From Histomonas meleagridis (lineage: Eukaryota > Parabasalia > Tritrichomonadida > Dientamoebidae): DNA of 64,000 bases. The position numbers and the translations under genes are program-made. This document shows, in pieces, positions 48,678 to 58,022 of this stretch; position 1 is the first letter of the stretch, and each line of letters begins with the position of its first letter. Location of the stretch: contig WSYJ01000002.1 in assembly GCA_020186115.1 (NCBI GenBank), forward strand, positions 248,001-312,000, in the 5' to 3' direction. The notes under the pieces are model-generated. The model had not been told where the DNA came from and did no database searches. It worked only from the letters and a program-made list of their open reading frames with translations.

Positions 48678-49271
48678 TTAATCTATTGGATGAGATTGAA
48701 AGAAATCAATATAATGATGAATGAATTTCTTTGCACATGGAACATAATGGCCGCCTTCATGCTCAAAAACAGTGGAATTAGGAAATGATTGTAAATATCT
48801 GCGTTGTGATTCTGGTGGCGCAATTTGATCTGTTAAACCTATGACAAAAAGAGCAGGAATTTGGCAAGTACATGGAAACAATCTATGAAGTGGAGAATCT
48901 TCTTTGGGATATGGAGAAGAAACTGAAACAATTATTTTGATCCAAGAAAATGGTGAAGATGGATTCACTGCTGCATGTGCGGCTAATTGAAGTCCAAGCA
49001 TTGCACCCATTGAAAAGCCAAAAATTCCCACTAAATCAGGATTATTTTCTTTTGCTTCCTGAATAACTTTATATGATGCTTCCAATGAGTCACCATCAAC
49101 CCATGTTCGATTTAGAGAAGAAGGATCATCAGAACCGCTGTCAATAATAATTGGTCCATCAATGTAAACAAGTGTAATTCCAATTTTTTTGAGATTGCTC
49201 ACAAGGGCACCAGTTTGTGCCTTGAACCTCTTCGCATTTTGAATATGACCATGAAGCGCAAGGAGCTTCAT
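48678..49271 (-). CDS. FSH1/OVCA2-type serine hydrolase
   Basis: 197 residues, the usual size for the family. The start MKLLALHGHIQNAKRFKAQT matches the FSH1 opening (LxLHGyxQsxxxFxxktgxLr). The nucleophile elbow GFSMGAMLGLQLA carries the catalytic serine, near residue 87. The acid is probably Asp in FVIGLTDQIAPPESQ, and the base His in FEHEGGHYVP. The fold is alpha/beta hydrolase. FSH1/OVCA2 proteins hydrolyse medium or long acyl esters; the natural substrate is unknown. There is no signal peptide, so it is probably cytosolic. GACCGTTAA lies 14 nt before the ATG at 49271. Confidence 0.85.
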   Translation of the reverse strand: MKLLALHGHIQNAKRFKAQTGALVSNLKKIGITLVYIDGPIIIDSGSDDPSSLNRTWVDGDSLEASYKVIQEAKENNPDLVGIFGFSMGAMLGLQLAAHAAVNPSSPFSWIKIIVSVSSPYPKEDSPLHRLFPCTCQIPALFVIGLTDQIAPPESQRRYLQSFPNSTVFEHEGGHYVPCAKKFIHHYIDFFQSHPID

Positions 49272-49284
49272 GAATTTGGTCGCC

Positions 49285-49296
49285 AGCGACCGTTAA
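49285..49296. promoter_or_regulatory. AGCGACCGTTAA promoter element
   Basis: It lies 14 nt upstream of the hydrolase ATG at 49271. In gene orientation it reads TTAACGGTCGCT. Confidence 0.5.
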
Positions 49297-49468
49297 TATA
49301 AAGTTCCATAATTTTGACAAGTGACATGAAATCAATCATCTTTTGAAATGTAAACTTTACAATTTTCAAAGCAAAAACGGTTTTGTTGACAGATTTTTGA
49401 AAACAATTTGGTTTCATTTATCCATAAAAAAAAATCGATTTTGTGATAGTTTATCATGATATTTGGAA

Positions 49469-50305
49469 TTATTCGAGAAGAAAGCTGGGAAGCAACTGCA
49501 TTTCGTAGTGGTTTATTTGGTCGAAATTATTATTGGAATCAAAAGGATCATCATTAGAATTGAAGCTTTGGCTATAAGGCAAAAATGACGAATAGCTCAT
49601 ACGTGTTTCATCTGCATATCGTACATGAATTGGTTTCGAACCGGCAAAGATAATCTGGTTGTTCATTGCGGCAATTGCATCTGTTGCAGATTGACAATTT
49701 GTATATCTGATGATACACCTCCATGACTGCGGGTCAATTAAATCAAACATATGCGGCGTAATTTGAACAATTTGTCCAAATTTCGAGAAAATATTCTGTA
49801 CATATGGAACGTCGACCGTTAAGGGAAGCCGTTTAATATAAACGGTCGCTGATACTTGTTCTTGCTTCTCTTTGGATTGGGCATACTTTGCAAGGAGTTG
49901 CTTTTGACCAATTTGAAGACCATTTAACCCACGTATTGCAGCTTGAGCTTGTTGCAATGTTTCGAAGCGCACGAATCCAAAACATTTTGATTGACCTGTT
50001 TCGAGATTTATCATGACTTTGCTCCGCACAATTTTCCCAAACTGCGAACATAAGTCTTGAAGATCCTTTTCGGTAAATTCTGCAGGGATGTAATTAATAA
50101 AAACATTTGTTGACGGTTCGATATTGGTCGAACATGGACGCGAACGCGACCCATGGGGCCTTTGGTAGGCCCCTGAACCACGATTGTTTTTTAATGACGT
50201 TGGCTTGAAACGTGGTTTTGGCGTTATCTCCTCAGCCATTTTTTGTCGTGACCGTTTGCGTGATCGTTGATTTTGGCAAGCTATTCCTGATTTAAAAATT
50301 GACAT
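49469..50305 (-). CDS. Two-RRM RNA-binding protein
   Basis: 278 residues. A basic N-terminus (NQRSRKRSRQK; GSGAYQRPHGSRSR) could be an RNA-binding or nuclear signal. RRM1 is at ~72-145, with RNP2 NVFINYIPAEFTE and RNP1 CFGFVRFE. RRM2 is at ~152-230, with RNP2 TVYIKRLPLTVDV and a degenerate RNP1 (RCIIRYTN). The arrangement resembles ELAV/Hu or CELF-like proteins, which bind AU-rich mRNA and regulate stability or splicing. The C-terminus is Ser/Asn/Phe-rich and disordered. Because RRM2 has a weak RNP1, it may serve as a protein-binding module. Confidence 0.88.
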   Translation of the reverse strand: MSIFKSGIACQNQRSRKRSRQKMAEEITPKPRFKPTSLKNNRGSGAYQRPHGSRSRPCSTNIEPSTNVFINYIPAEFTEKDLQDLCSQFGKIVRSKVMINLETGQSKCFGFVRFETLQQAQAAIRGLNGLQIGQKQLLAKYAQSKEKQEQVSATVYIKRLPLTVDVPYVQNIFSKFGQIVQITPHMFDLIDPQSWRCIIRYTNCQSATDAIAAMNNQIIFAGSKPIHVRYADETRMSYSSFLPYSQSFNSNDDPFDSNNNFDQINHYEMQLLPSFLLE

Positions 50306-51264
50306 TCAAAATTCAATCACCTATTCAAAATTATGAATTTTTTTATGAAATTTTTCAATTGTTGTAAAATGGGCCCTTTCGAAATTTGTTCGGATGGAAT
50401 AACTTTCATAATATAGAAGATGAATTCATCATAGTATTTGTTTTATTGATATGGATGATTAGTAAAGATAAACATCTAATGGTTTTACCTTTTTTTGCTT
50501 TTTTTTGTGATCAACAAATGAATTTTTAAACCATTTTTTTTTGATTTATTTGAATACAAACAATTTTTTGGGACATCTTCACAAGCATAAAGTTTTTATC
50601 TAATTTTTAGTGTTTTTTATTTTTGGCAAAAATAGAACAAAATGGGCAGGGTGCCCCTAATGATATAAGTTGAATAAATGTCACTTTTAAAAGAGGATCT
50701 CTTGTTAATGAAGTCATAATAAAATAACAATTAGGATCAAAAAAAAATTGATTAAACACTTGTACTAAAGCATTTCGTTTACACATCCCTTCTACGCCTA
50801 AAAGCTTTTTCAACTTTGGAAGCATTGAATAAGAGATTTGACCGTTTGCCCAAAAAAAGAACCTGTTCCACTGAGCCAAAAAATCCTGCTCGAAAATAAA
50901 AAGTGATATCACTATTTAAAGCCTTACCATAAAAGCAGTTGCAAAAAATTCAATACTTTTTCCTCTTACCTCTGCCCAAAATGAAAAACAAAAAATAACC
51001 GTTGAAGAAATGGCAAAACTTTTAGAAAAGTGAAATCAATCTTTTACTCTTAAGGCGGTCTTGCTAAAATAGGTAGGTATTTTCCAATGTTCACATTAAA
51101 AAATATGTGCTTCTGTGGGCAGAGATCTGCCCAAGATGAAAAACCCTACTAATTTTAAAATTTAATATCTTATTTAAACATTTATGAAATTTTCATTATA
51201 AATCTAAAAAAGTCATTAAAACAAAAGCTTTTACAGAGAAATTTTATTAAATTTTCAATTTTTT
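50306..51264. other. Spacer with no supported gene
   Basis: About 1 kb, AT-rich. A minus-strand frame at 50607-50912 (101 codons) has no recognisable domain. A short inverted repeat, GGGCAGAGATCTGCCC at 51117-51132, and a second CTGCCCAAAATGAAAAA-like copy near 50970 suggest a small duplication. Confidence 0.4.
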
Positions 51265-52695
51265 TCATTTTCCAGTTAATTGTAACTTATTTAATCTTTG
51301 TTCCACAGATGTATAAAATGTAGATGCCTGATTTATCAATCCATCTACGACAGATTTAGCTACTTGATTTGACTTAAACTTTTCGATTGTATTATTAATT
51401 ATGTTATCAGATGCCATTGCTTGCTTAATTTGTTCTTTTAGTTCGCTACATACTTGTTGATATACTTGGTTTGGATTCCTTTGAAGTTCCTCAATTTTTG
51501 GAATCAATTGTTGCTTTAACAAACAAATTGCTTCCCATTCGGGAAAAGTGCCATCGCCGGTTTGGGCGGCTGAAGCGGTTTGAACGGTTGGGGCGGTTAA
51601 TGTTGATGCGTCTTGTTGACTGTAATCGAATTGTGGCTTGAATGCAGGCTGTGATGGTTGTGAGAATTGTTGGGCTGGTGGAGCTTGTGGAGTTTGTGGA
51701 GATGAGAAACTAGGTTCATATGATTGAGAATTTGATACGACAGAAAGAATGATGGATGTGTCGGGTTCTATCTTAGTAGGTTGTATTGGCGGTGGATATT
51801 TTGGTGGAACTGCAGGTACAAGTTGGGAATATATCGATTTGTTCAATTGAAGAGCATTTTGAAGAATTGCCTCGAGCGACTTCTTCAAGAGTTGGATAGC
51901 GGTACTTATGGTTTGGCCATATGGCGTTGTAATGTTAAGTGGCTTTTCGAGAAAATGAAGTCCATCTTTGAAATTGGCAATAGCAATGCCACAATCTTGG
52001 CCATTAAGAGCAACCTTGCCCATGAAGTATCTGGTTTGGCCGTTGAGATAGATCTGTATTGATTGACATATTGGGAGGAAATAAGATTGTGCAAAATTAT
52101 CAAGAGTTCGAGCTTGTTCAACGCATTGATCAATTGCAATAAGTGCTGCGTGTGAAGTCCTGGGGTAAAATTCTTCTTTTGGAGATGTTAATATGATACT
52201 ATATTTCCAACAACAAACAAGATAGTCATTATAGCACTGAAGAAATGTTAAGAGTTGTGGAGTAAATATCGGACTTTGGATTCGTGGAATTATATCATTC
52301 AAATTAATAATACATGAAATGCATGAAGCAATTAATGGCTTCATAGTTTTAAGATTTTCGGTATCTGATGAATCAAGTTGTACGATGTGGGCATGAAGAT
52401 AAGCAATATAATTCCAAATTGTATTTGCTATTTCAATTTCAATTGAACTTGAAGGAATAACAACATCAGGTGAAAATGGGCTACACCATCTGGACCTATA
52501 TGGAGCGCCAATGTATTGATAAAGTAATTTGAGATAATCTTGAAAATCATTAGGTGTTGGATTTTGTGATTTTGTTTGACGTGATAAATTTGAAGCTACG
52601 CTTGCGTTACTTTGAAACACAGTACGGAATTGTGATTCATCAGTAGGAAGGGATCTTGCATAAGGAATTGGGTGGAAAAGAAGAGAAGCTTTCAT
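51265..52695 (-). CDS. BRO1-domain-like protein
   Basis: 476 residues from the ATG at 52695 (the longer frame starts at TTG). The start MKASLLFHPIPYARSLPTDE resembles the opening of BRO1 proteins (ALIX, Rim20, Bro1). It is followed by a long helical solenoid (residues ~50-310), including YLNGQTRYFMGKVALNGQDC, where BRO1 proteins have the W/Y-x-G-x-A TPR-like helix. Next is a Pro/Gln/Ser-rich linker (VPPKYPPPIQPTK to about residue 390), then a C-terminal helical segment (ICLLKQQLIPKIEELQRNPN). ALIX-type proteins recruit ESCRT-III. The V domain seems reduced or absent, so it may be a shorter BRO1 form. Moderate certainty. Confidence 0.5.
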   Translation of the reverse strand: MKASLLFHPIPYARSLPTDESQFRTVFQSNASVASNLSRQTKSQNPTPNDFQDYLKLLYQYIGAPYRSRWCSPFSPDVVIPSSSIEIEIANTIWNYIAYLHAHIVQLDSSDTENLKTMKPLIASCISCIINLNDIIPRIQSPIFTPQLLTFLQCYNDYLVCCWKYSIILTSPKEEFYPRTSHAALIAIDQCVEQARTLDNFAQSYFLPICQSIQIYLNGQTRYFMGKVALNGQDCGIAIANFKDGLHFLEKPLNITTPYGQTISTAIQLLKKSLEAILQNALQLNKSIYSQLVPAVPPKYPPPIQPTKIEPDTSIILSVVSNSQSYEPSFSSPQTPQAPPAQQFSQPSQPAFKPQFDYSQQDASTLTAPTVQTASAAQTGDGTFPEWEAICLLKQQLIPKIEELQRNPNQVYQQVCSELKEQIKQAMASDNIINNTIEKFKSNQVAKSVVDGLINQASTFYTSVEQRLNKLQLTGK

Positions 52696-53779
52696 AAATA
52701 TTTTGGTTAAAAAACGGCTGATTTTCCAATTCAATTTTTGAATCGTTGTAATGTTTTCAAAACATTGTTTTGTTTGGAGTACGGTGAAGCGTTGAAAACT
52801 AAACAGGCAAAAATTGCATTTAATGCATTAGATTTTACGAAAATTTTCTAGTAGCTTAAATTTATTGAAATACGAAAGCACGTATTTCATTTCTACAGTG
52901 TACGTATTGTGAATTCATGTTTTAATAATTATTAAAATTAAACACATTGTCAAAAAATCAATACAAAACACATGTCAATGATCAAAAAATGTTTAGAAAA
53001 TTATCTCAGCAGCAAATTTTTTGGGCAGATTCCTTATGTTTGTTCGGCCAACTTTAAATGTAAGATTTTTTGATTGGTTTACTTTAAAGAAAATTTTCCA
53101 AAAAAAAATTAAAATGATAAATAAACAACATAGATTTTTGTCATTACCCAAATTTAAATCGCCATTTTTACTGTTGTTTTGATGCTTTCGTAAAACTTAA
53201 TTTTTTGCAAAAAATTTAAAGGAAATAAAAATCTTATTTTTAATTATTTTGATAATTCACCTAAACTAACTTCTGATTGATTTAATTTTTATTTTGCGCA
53301 ATGGACCTTGAAAAGTTTCTCATAATGTATATTTTTTGATACTTATTAATATTTGATTTAAGTATAATGAAAAAATTATTTTTACATCATCCAACTACTA
53401 AGCTTAAATTTGAGCATAATCATATTGCTAAGAAGATAATATAATTTTTGTATGCTTTTTTCAGAATTGAGAAAATTACATCTTACAAATATTCACATTA
53501 CATTATGTAGACCTACTTACAGTATAAAGATTCAATAAATGCAGATAGTCATTTTTTCGAACATAAAATTGTTTGGCAACATTTGTTAGGTGTTTTTTTT
53601 ACAGTTTTGCTGTAGTTGAGGCTTGGCCTGACACCACAGCTAAACAATTGAAAAACTTGTATCGTTATTTGAAACCAGCCTCCAAATCAATGGTTTATTG
53701 AAAAAAATAAAAAACCATATGCACAAATTTGACAGTTTCGCCAAAATTGAAGCGAAATAAAGGATCGTAGCCATATTGA
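52696..53779. other. Intergenic region upstream of the kinase gene
   Basis: About 1.1 kb, very AT-rich, with no supported frame or RNA. It is the promoter side of both divergent genes. Confidence 0.4.
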
Positions 53780-55082
53780 ATGAGTGGCACACCTATTCTT
53801 TCTGGGTGGCTCAAGAAAAAAGGAACAAGGCAAGGCTTATGGCACCGAAGGTATGTTGTACTTCGAGATCAAAAACTGTATGTTTTTTTTCTAACTCAAC
53901 AGAATTATTTCCAAAGATGAAGCTGGAAAAATTATAGAACAAACAATTTCGATCCCACATAAAGCAAATTGTTCCCTCGTTGAAGGCTCAGCAATTCCTC
54001 GTTTTCAATTACAAATTCCAGGTGGAGATATACATTTTTTTAGTGCAGATTCAATTGAAACATGCAATAATTGGATATCTGCTATAATTGCTGTTGCAAA
54101 TCCACCTCAATCTCTTTCAATGGATCAATTCAAAATATTATCCGTTCTTGGTCGTGGATTTTATGGAAAAGTTATGCTTGTTCAAAAGATCGACACTGGT
54201 GAACTTTTTGCTCTCAAGACAATACAAAAATCAAAACTTGCAGAGTCTGGAAAAGAACAATCTGTTTTAACTGAACGAAATATCATGATGAAAGCCAATC
54301 ATCCATTCATAGTTAATCTTTGTTTTACATTCCAAACGCCGTCTAAATTTTATTTAGGTCTTGAGTATGCAGCAGGTGGTGAGCTTTTTTATCATATGGA
54401 ACAACTTGGTGTAATTCAAATCGACGATGCAAGATTATACGTTGCTGAGATAGGGCTCGCACTTTCTTACTTACATTCGATCGGAATCATTTACCGAGAT
54501 CTTAAACCCGAAAACATTCTCTTCGACGCAAACGGTCACATCAAAATAACCGATTTTGGCCTCTCAAAAGAGATAAAACTGACAGACTCAGCAACCACAT
54601 TCTGTGGGACATCAGAATATTTAGCACCAGAAGTGTTGTTACAAAAGCCATACAATTATAAAATAGATATATGGGCTCTTGGAATTTTAACATATGAAAT
54701 GATTCTTGGAACAACTCCTTTCTTCGATGAAAACAAAGTGAAAATGTTCACAAATATAGTGTCAGGAGAGTTGTACTTCCCTCCAGAATTAGATAGACGC
54801 ATTGTAGACTTCATACAAAAATTACTTACGAAAAATCCAGAAAAAAGACCAACTTTTGACCAGCTTAAAAGCCATCCATTTTTCGAGGGGTTCGAATGGG
54901 ATAAGGTTTACAACAAAGAATACAGACCAAACTTCATTCCACAGACAAAAGATTTCTTGGGTACAACAAACTTCGACCCTACATTTACCACTGAAGAAGC
55001 TGCAGATTCTTTTGTTCCTCCTACGTTTGGTAATATTCCAGGGTTTTCCTATACAGACAGTAATATCAATAAGATGGATTAA
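53780..55082 (+). CDS. PH-domain AGC kinase (Akt/PKB-like), two exons
   Basis: 425 residues after removal of a 25-nt intron (exons 53780-53877 and 53903-55082). Residues ~5-105 are a PH domain: GWLKKKGTRQGLWHRRYVVL, then FQLQIPGGDIHFFSAD and the closing helix NNWISAII. The AGC kinase domain begins FKILSVLGRGFYGKVMLV. The ATP lysine is in ALKTIQKSK, the catalytic loop is YRDLKPENI, the metal site is DFGLSKE, and the activation loop TTFCGTSEYLAPE carries the PDK1 threonine. The C-terminal tail ends with a hydrophobic motif, PGFSYTDS (FxxF(S/T)Y type). Order, loops and tail are those of Akt/PKB. It would bind phosphoinositides and act with TOR (here at 24695). The ATG at 54120 used by the unspliced frame would omit the PH domain. 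Confidence 0.9.
53878..53902 (+). other. Predicted 25-nt spliceosomal intron
   Basis: GTATGT at the 5' end, CTAACTCAACAG at the 3' end. The latter closely matches the trichomonad 3' motif ACTAACACACAG, in which branch point and splice site are fused. Removing the 25 nt joins two frames into one continuous PH domain (RDQKL/IISKDE). The retained sequence has an in-frame stop. Confidence 0.85.
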
Positions 55083-55308
55083 AATGTCATGTCTCATTTT
55101 GTCTTCTGTTTTTTTGTTATATTTTATGGCGAATGATCTTATTTTTAAGTGAAAAAGTTTGATGAAAATAAATTATCAATTTTTAAAAGATAGAAGAAAC
55201 AACTTGCAATAGAAAGAGTCCATACAGTTACTCTAAATGATGCTTAGATGAGATGTTTTTTAATGTTTTTGTAGGTTTGTAAAGAAATTTGTTTTATTGA
55301 AATGTGAT

Positions 55309-56277
55309 ATGAAAACTGGCCAGATGACTGCTCTATTCGACAAGTGGACCATTCAGATCAAAAATGCAATAGAATTAGAATGGATTCCACAAGATTGTGT
55401 TGATTCAATAAGTTGTGTTAGGTTTGGAATAGACCAAGTTGCTTTTGGCTCTTCACGAATGAATGCTATCATTCATAGCAAATTATCACAACCCAATGCA
55501 CAGCGTTTTTCACTTCCACAAAATGGCTCTCATGATTCAATTATTGATCTCCAATGGAGTCCTGTTTCTCTCAATCTTCTATTAGTTGTTTCTGAAAAGC
55601 AACTAACGATAATTGATACTGACACAAATTCTCTTATCACACAAATTCCGTCACCAAATTCTTCTGTTCCTTTTCTTAATGCTTTTTTTCTACTGAATGG
55701 TGGAATTATTGCTCTTTTAGAACAAAATGCAGTTGCATTTTACTCAGAAAACTATGAACGCGCAGATCTTGTTAGTGTCAAAGGCAAATGTACATGTGCA
55801 GCGATTGATGGTAATGTATTTTATATTGGCCAATACAGACACATGAGAGTCTTTGATATTAATGAATTCAAACTTGAAAAAAGAGCTAAGTTTATTGTTC
55901 ATCCGAAGGAAGTCCAAAGGATACAAATTCTTTCAAATCTAATCCTTATCTCCGCAGAAGGCGGCCTCATTGCATGGACAAAAGACACATATATTCCACT
56001 TTTTCGAGTGAAAGCCGATAAACACACGTTTATTGTTGACGATAGAGGCGAGTTAGCGGTTAATGCGGTCAAAGGGAAAACCGTTGCAATGGTACGTGTT
56101 CAAAGAGGCAAAGCTAGAGAAATGTCACAGATAATCCCAACCAAATCTTCAACAGAGTCACTTATATCTGCAGACTGGTATCAAATCAATGACAATGAAT
56201 CTTATTGTGCAATTGCATTTGAGAATTCCGATGAGTTTTGCCTTGTAAATGTCGTAAAAGTAACTCGCCATGACTAA
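55309..56277 (+). CDS. Beta-propeller (WD40-like) protein
   Basis: 322 residues from ATG 55309 (the longer frame starts at TTG). Short strands with internal spacing of about 40 residues and motifs such as SIIDLQWSPVSLNLLLVVS, VFYIGQYRHMRVFDINEFKL and GGLIAWTKDTYIPLFRVK fit a WD40-type propeller of about seven blades, though the GH...WD pairs are poorly kept. No other domain. It ends six bases before the stop of the converging AAA gene, so the two 3' ends overlap. Role unknown; propellers usually serve as scaffolds. Confidence 0.6.
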   Translation: MKTGQMTALFDKWTIQIKNAIELEWIPQDCVDSISCVRFGIDQVAFGSSRMNAIIHSKLSQPNAQRFSLPQNGSHDSIIDLQWSPVSLNLLLVVSEKQLTIIDTDTNSLITQIPSPNSSVPFLNAFFLLNGGIIALLEQNAVAFYSENYERADLVSVKGKCTCAAIDGNVFYIGQYRHMRVFDINEFKLEKRAKFIVHPKEVQRIQILSNLILISAEGGLIAWTKDTYIPLFRVKADKHTFIVDDRGELAVNAVKGKTVAMVRVQRGKAREMSQIIPTKSSTESLISADWYQINDNESYCAIAFENSDEFCLVNVVKVTRHD

Positions 56278-56283
56278 CTTAAC

Positions 56284-57684
56284 TTAGTGCTTCTTTCCGC
56301 GCCTTCGCTTTTGTGATGATGACTGACCCAAATCAAAAGGGCTCCCTGACGATGGGGCGGTTATGGCAAACACATCATCGTTAACGGTCGGCTCAATCGT
56401 CTGCGGCGGTGAATTTCCTCCAAATGGGACTCGCATTTTAAGAATTTCCCCGATTTGAAGGGGCCTATTGTTTGCAACGACATTCTCAAGCAAGTCAAGT
56501 GCTTTCATTGCTATTTGACGTTGAATAAAAAGTCTAATTTCACTTCCTGTTGAAACATTTAACGAATCTATGAATTCATCAGTGACCATATTTGTGCCTG
56601 AAAGAATTCTTCGTGATATAACATTGAAAATATCTGCTTTTTGCGCTTTGTTAGGAAGAGAAATAGAAATTACTTTGGATAATCGGGGTACCCCTAAAAA
56701 TTGTTCTGGAATTTGAGAACTGTCTTTAGCTGTAGCAATGAATACGGTTTCTGGGTTTGATAAGATTCGATCAATGATTCCTAAGATTGTGTAATAAAGT
56801 CGTTTTTCAATGTTTTTGTCACATATAAATATATCAATATCATCAAAGAAAACAATCGATGGTGTGTTAGAAAGAGCGCTATCAGCAAACCGACGAAGAA
56901 TTAGTAACGAGTTTTCGGGTGACTTGGGATAAAGATCAGCTCCTGAAATATATCTGAAGTTTAATGGTGTCTCGTTGCAAATAGCTCTAGATAAAAGAGT
57001 CTTACCACAACCAGACGGAGCTTGAATAAGTATTCCGCGATGTGGATGTTCGCCAATGCAATCAAATATTTGAGGTTGAAGAAATGGGAGTTCAATGCAA
57101 CGGCGAATTTGTTTTAGTTCCTCATGTAGACCGCCAATATCGGCATATGAAATGGATGAGAAATTTGGTAAGTTTTGATTATTGATTGGCTTTGTGCTAA
57201 CTTGGAATACACGATAATCAGAGATATGACATGGTGAGGGTTCACAACTTACAACTTGGAATTCATATGTTTTTTGGAGGACATTTATCGGAATAACCAT
57301 ATTTTCCTTGATTATTAAATTATTTAAATTGTATTTGGAAAACTTCAAAAGATCAAGTGGATCACCACCAAACAATTTGGCTGAAGAAGCTGTTGATGCT
57401 ATTTTGATTTGGTTTGCATTTTTAATTGGATTTGAATACGCCTCGAGAAGAACAATTTCGCCCAAAAAGACAAGAAGGTTCAACCTTACACATCTGCTCA
57501 TTCTCACGCATGATAATGGGCAATATGAGATGTCAGATGAAATTTTCAAAATTATGTCTTTTCGAGCTCGTGACCTTATTTTTACAAAGCCACCTTCAGG
57601 TAAGTTAAGTTGGCTTAGCCTAGATGGATGTACATAAACAGAAAAGTCATAAGGGTCATCAGTGTTTTCAACAATGAATTGCAT
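56284..57684 (-). CDS. Degenerate p97/Cdc48-like AAA protein with one AAA domain
   Basis: 466 residues from the ATG at 57684; the longer frame starts at TTG and an AACGGTTT element lies just upstream. Residues 1-175 resemble the Cdc48 N domain (YVHPSRLSQLNLPEGGFVKI; CVRMSRCVRLNLLVFLGEIV). One AAA module follows: SYADIGGLHEELKQIRRCIE, Walker A APSGCGKTLLS in place of GPPGTGKT, Walker B SIVFFDDID in place of IIFIDEID, and a sensor region with FIATAKDSSQIPEQF in place of ATNRP. The catalytic glutamate of Walker B is aspartate, and the second AAA ring is missing. The arginine-finger block keeps one Arg (GVPRLSKVI). ATP hydrolysis is likely poor. It may be a regulatory or dominant-type subunit. 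The tail is basic (SQKRRRGKKH), possibly nuclear. Confidence 0.8.
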   Translation of the reverse strand: MQFIVENTDDPYDFSVYVHPSRLSQLNLPEGGFVKIRSRARKDIILKISSDISYCPLSCVRMSRCVRLNLLVFLGEIVLLEAYSNPIKNANQIKIASTASSAKLFGGDPLDLLKFSKYNLNNLIIKENMVIPINVLQKTYEFQVVSCEPSPCHISDYRVFQVSTKPINNQNLPNFSSISYADIGGLHEELKQIRRCIELPFLQPQIFDCIGEHPHRGILIQAPSGCGKTLLSRAICNETPLNFRYISGADLYPKSPENSLLILRRFADSALSNTPSIVFFDDIDIFICDKNIEKRLYYTILGIIDRILSNPETVFIATAKDSSQIPEQFLGVPRLSKVISISLPNKAQKADIFNVISRRILSGTNMVTDEFIDSLNVSTGSEIRLFIQRQIAMKALDLLENVVANNRPLQIGEILKMRVPFGGNSPPQTIEPTVNDDVFAITAPSSGSPFDLGQSSSQKRRRGKKH

Positions 57685-57697
57685 CAAACAAATAATA

Positions 57698-57709
57698 TTT
57701 AACGGTTTA
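57698..57709. promoter_or_regulatory. TTTAACGGTTTA promoter element
   Basis: It lies 14 nt upstream of the AAA ATG at 57684, inside the rejected TTG-started extension. Confidence 0.45.
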
Positions 57710-57932
57710 TAACCACTTTGAAAAACCAAAAAAGAATTGAATCCATCGGCAGAATTGTTGTGACAATGAATGATAAAAAACAAGCAACTTTTTTTAAAAA
57801 TAATAAAGCAAAAAATATTATCTCAAATAAAATTGGTATGTGAATTTTTCCAAAATCATTGATGATCTCAAACCAATGACATAAATATTTCTTTGATATA
57901 TTATTAATTAATTATATTTATTTCTTCAGACT

Positions 57933-58006
57933 TCCTCCCTAACTCAGTTGGTTAGAGTGTCAGACTGTTAATCTGGAAGTCGTGTGTTCGAACCACACGG
58001 GAGGAG
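57933..58006 (+). tRNA. tRNA-Asn(GUU)
   Basis: All arms pair. Acceptor TCCTCCC/GGGAGGA (57933-57939 with 57999-58005), discriminator G at 58006, D arm ACTC-AGTTGGTTA-GAGT, anticodon arm TCAGA-CTGTTAA-TCTGG with anticodon GTT at 57967-57969, T arm GTGTG-TTCGAAC-CACAC. There is no intron and no encoded CCA. Internal A and B boxes are intact (TAACTCAGTTGG, GTTCGAAC). The discriminator is G, the usual base for Asn. Confidence 0.95.
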
Positions 58007-58007
58007 A

Positions 58008-58014
58008 TTTTTTT
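58008..58014 (+). terminator. Pol III T-run terminator
   Basis: Seven T residues begin two nucleotides after the tRNA, as expected for RNA polymerase III. A second run, TTTTTT, begins at 58017. Confidence 0.85.
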
Positions 58015-58022
58015 GATTTTTC

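Noticed and set aside
50607..50912. Minus-strand frame of 101 codons
   Set aside because: No recognisable domain or motif, AT-rich composition, and no ACCGTT or TCA-type promoter near a plausible ATG. Kept as intergenic.
51117..51132. GGGCAGAGATCTGCCC inverted repeat
   Set aside because: Stem of seven pairs with a two-base centre, no associated gene or T-run; not evidence of a terminator or origin.
55264..55308. Upstream extension of the propeller gene from TTG 55297 or an earlier exon
   Set aside because: No ATG in the extension and no clear trichomonad 3' splice motif. ATG 55309 is the first usable start.
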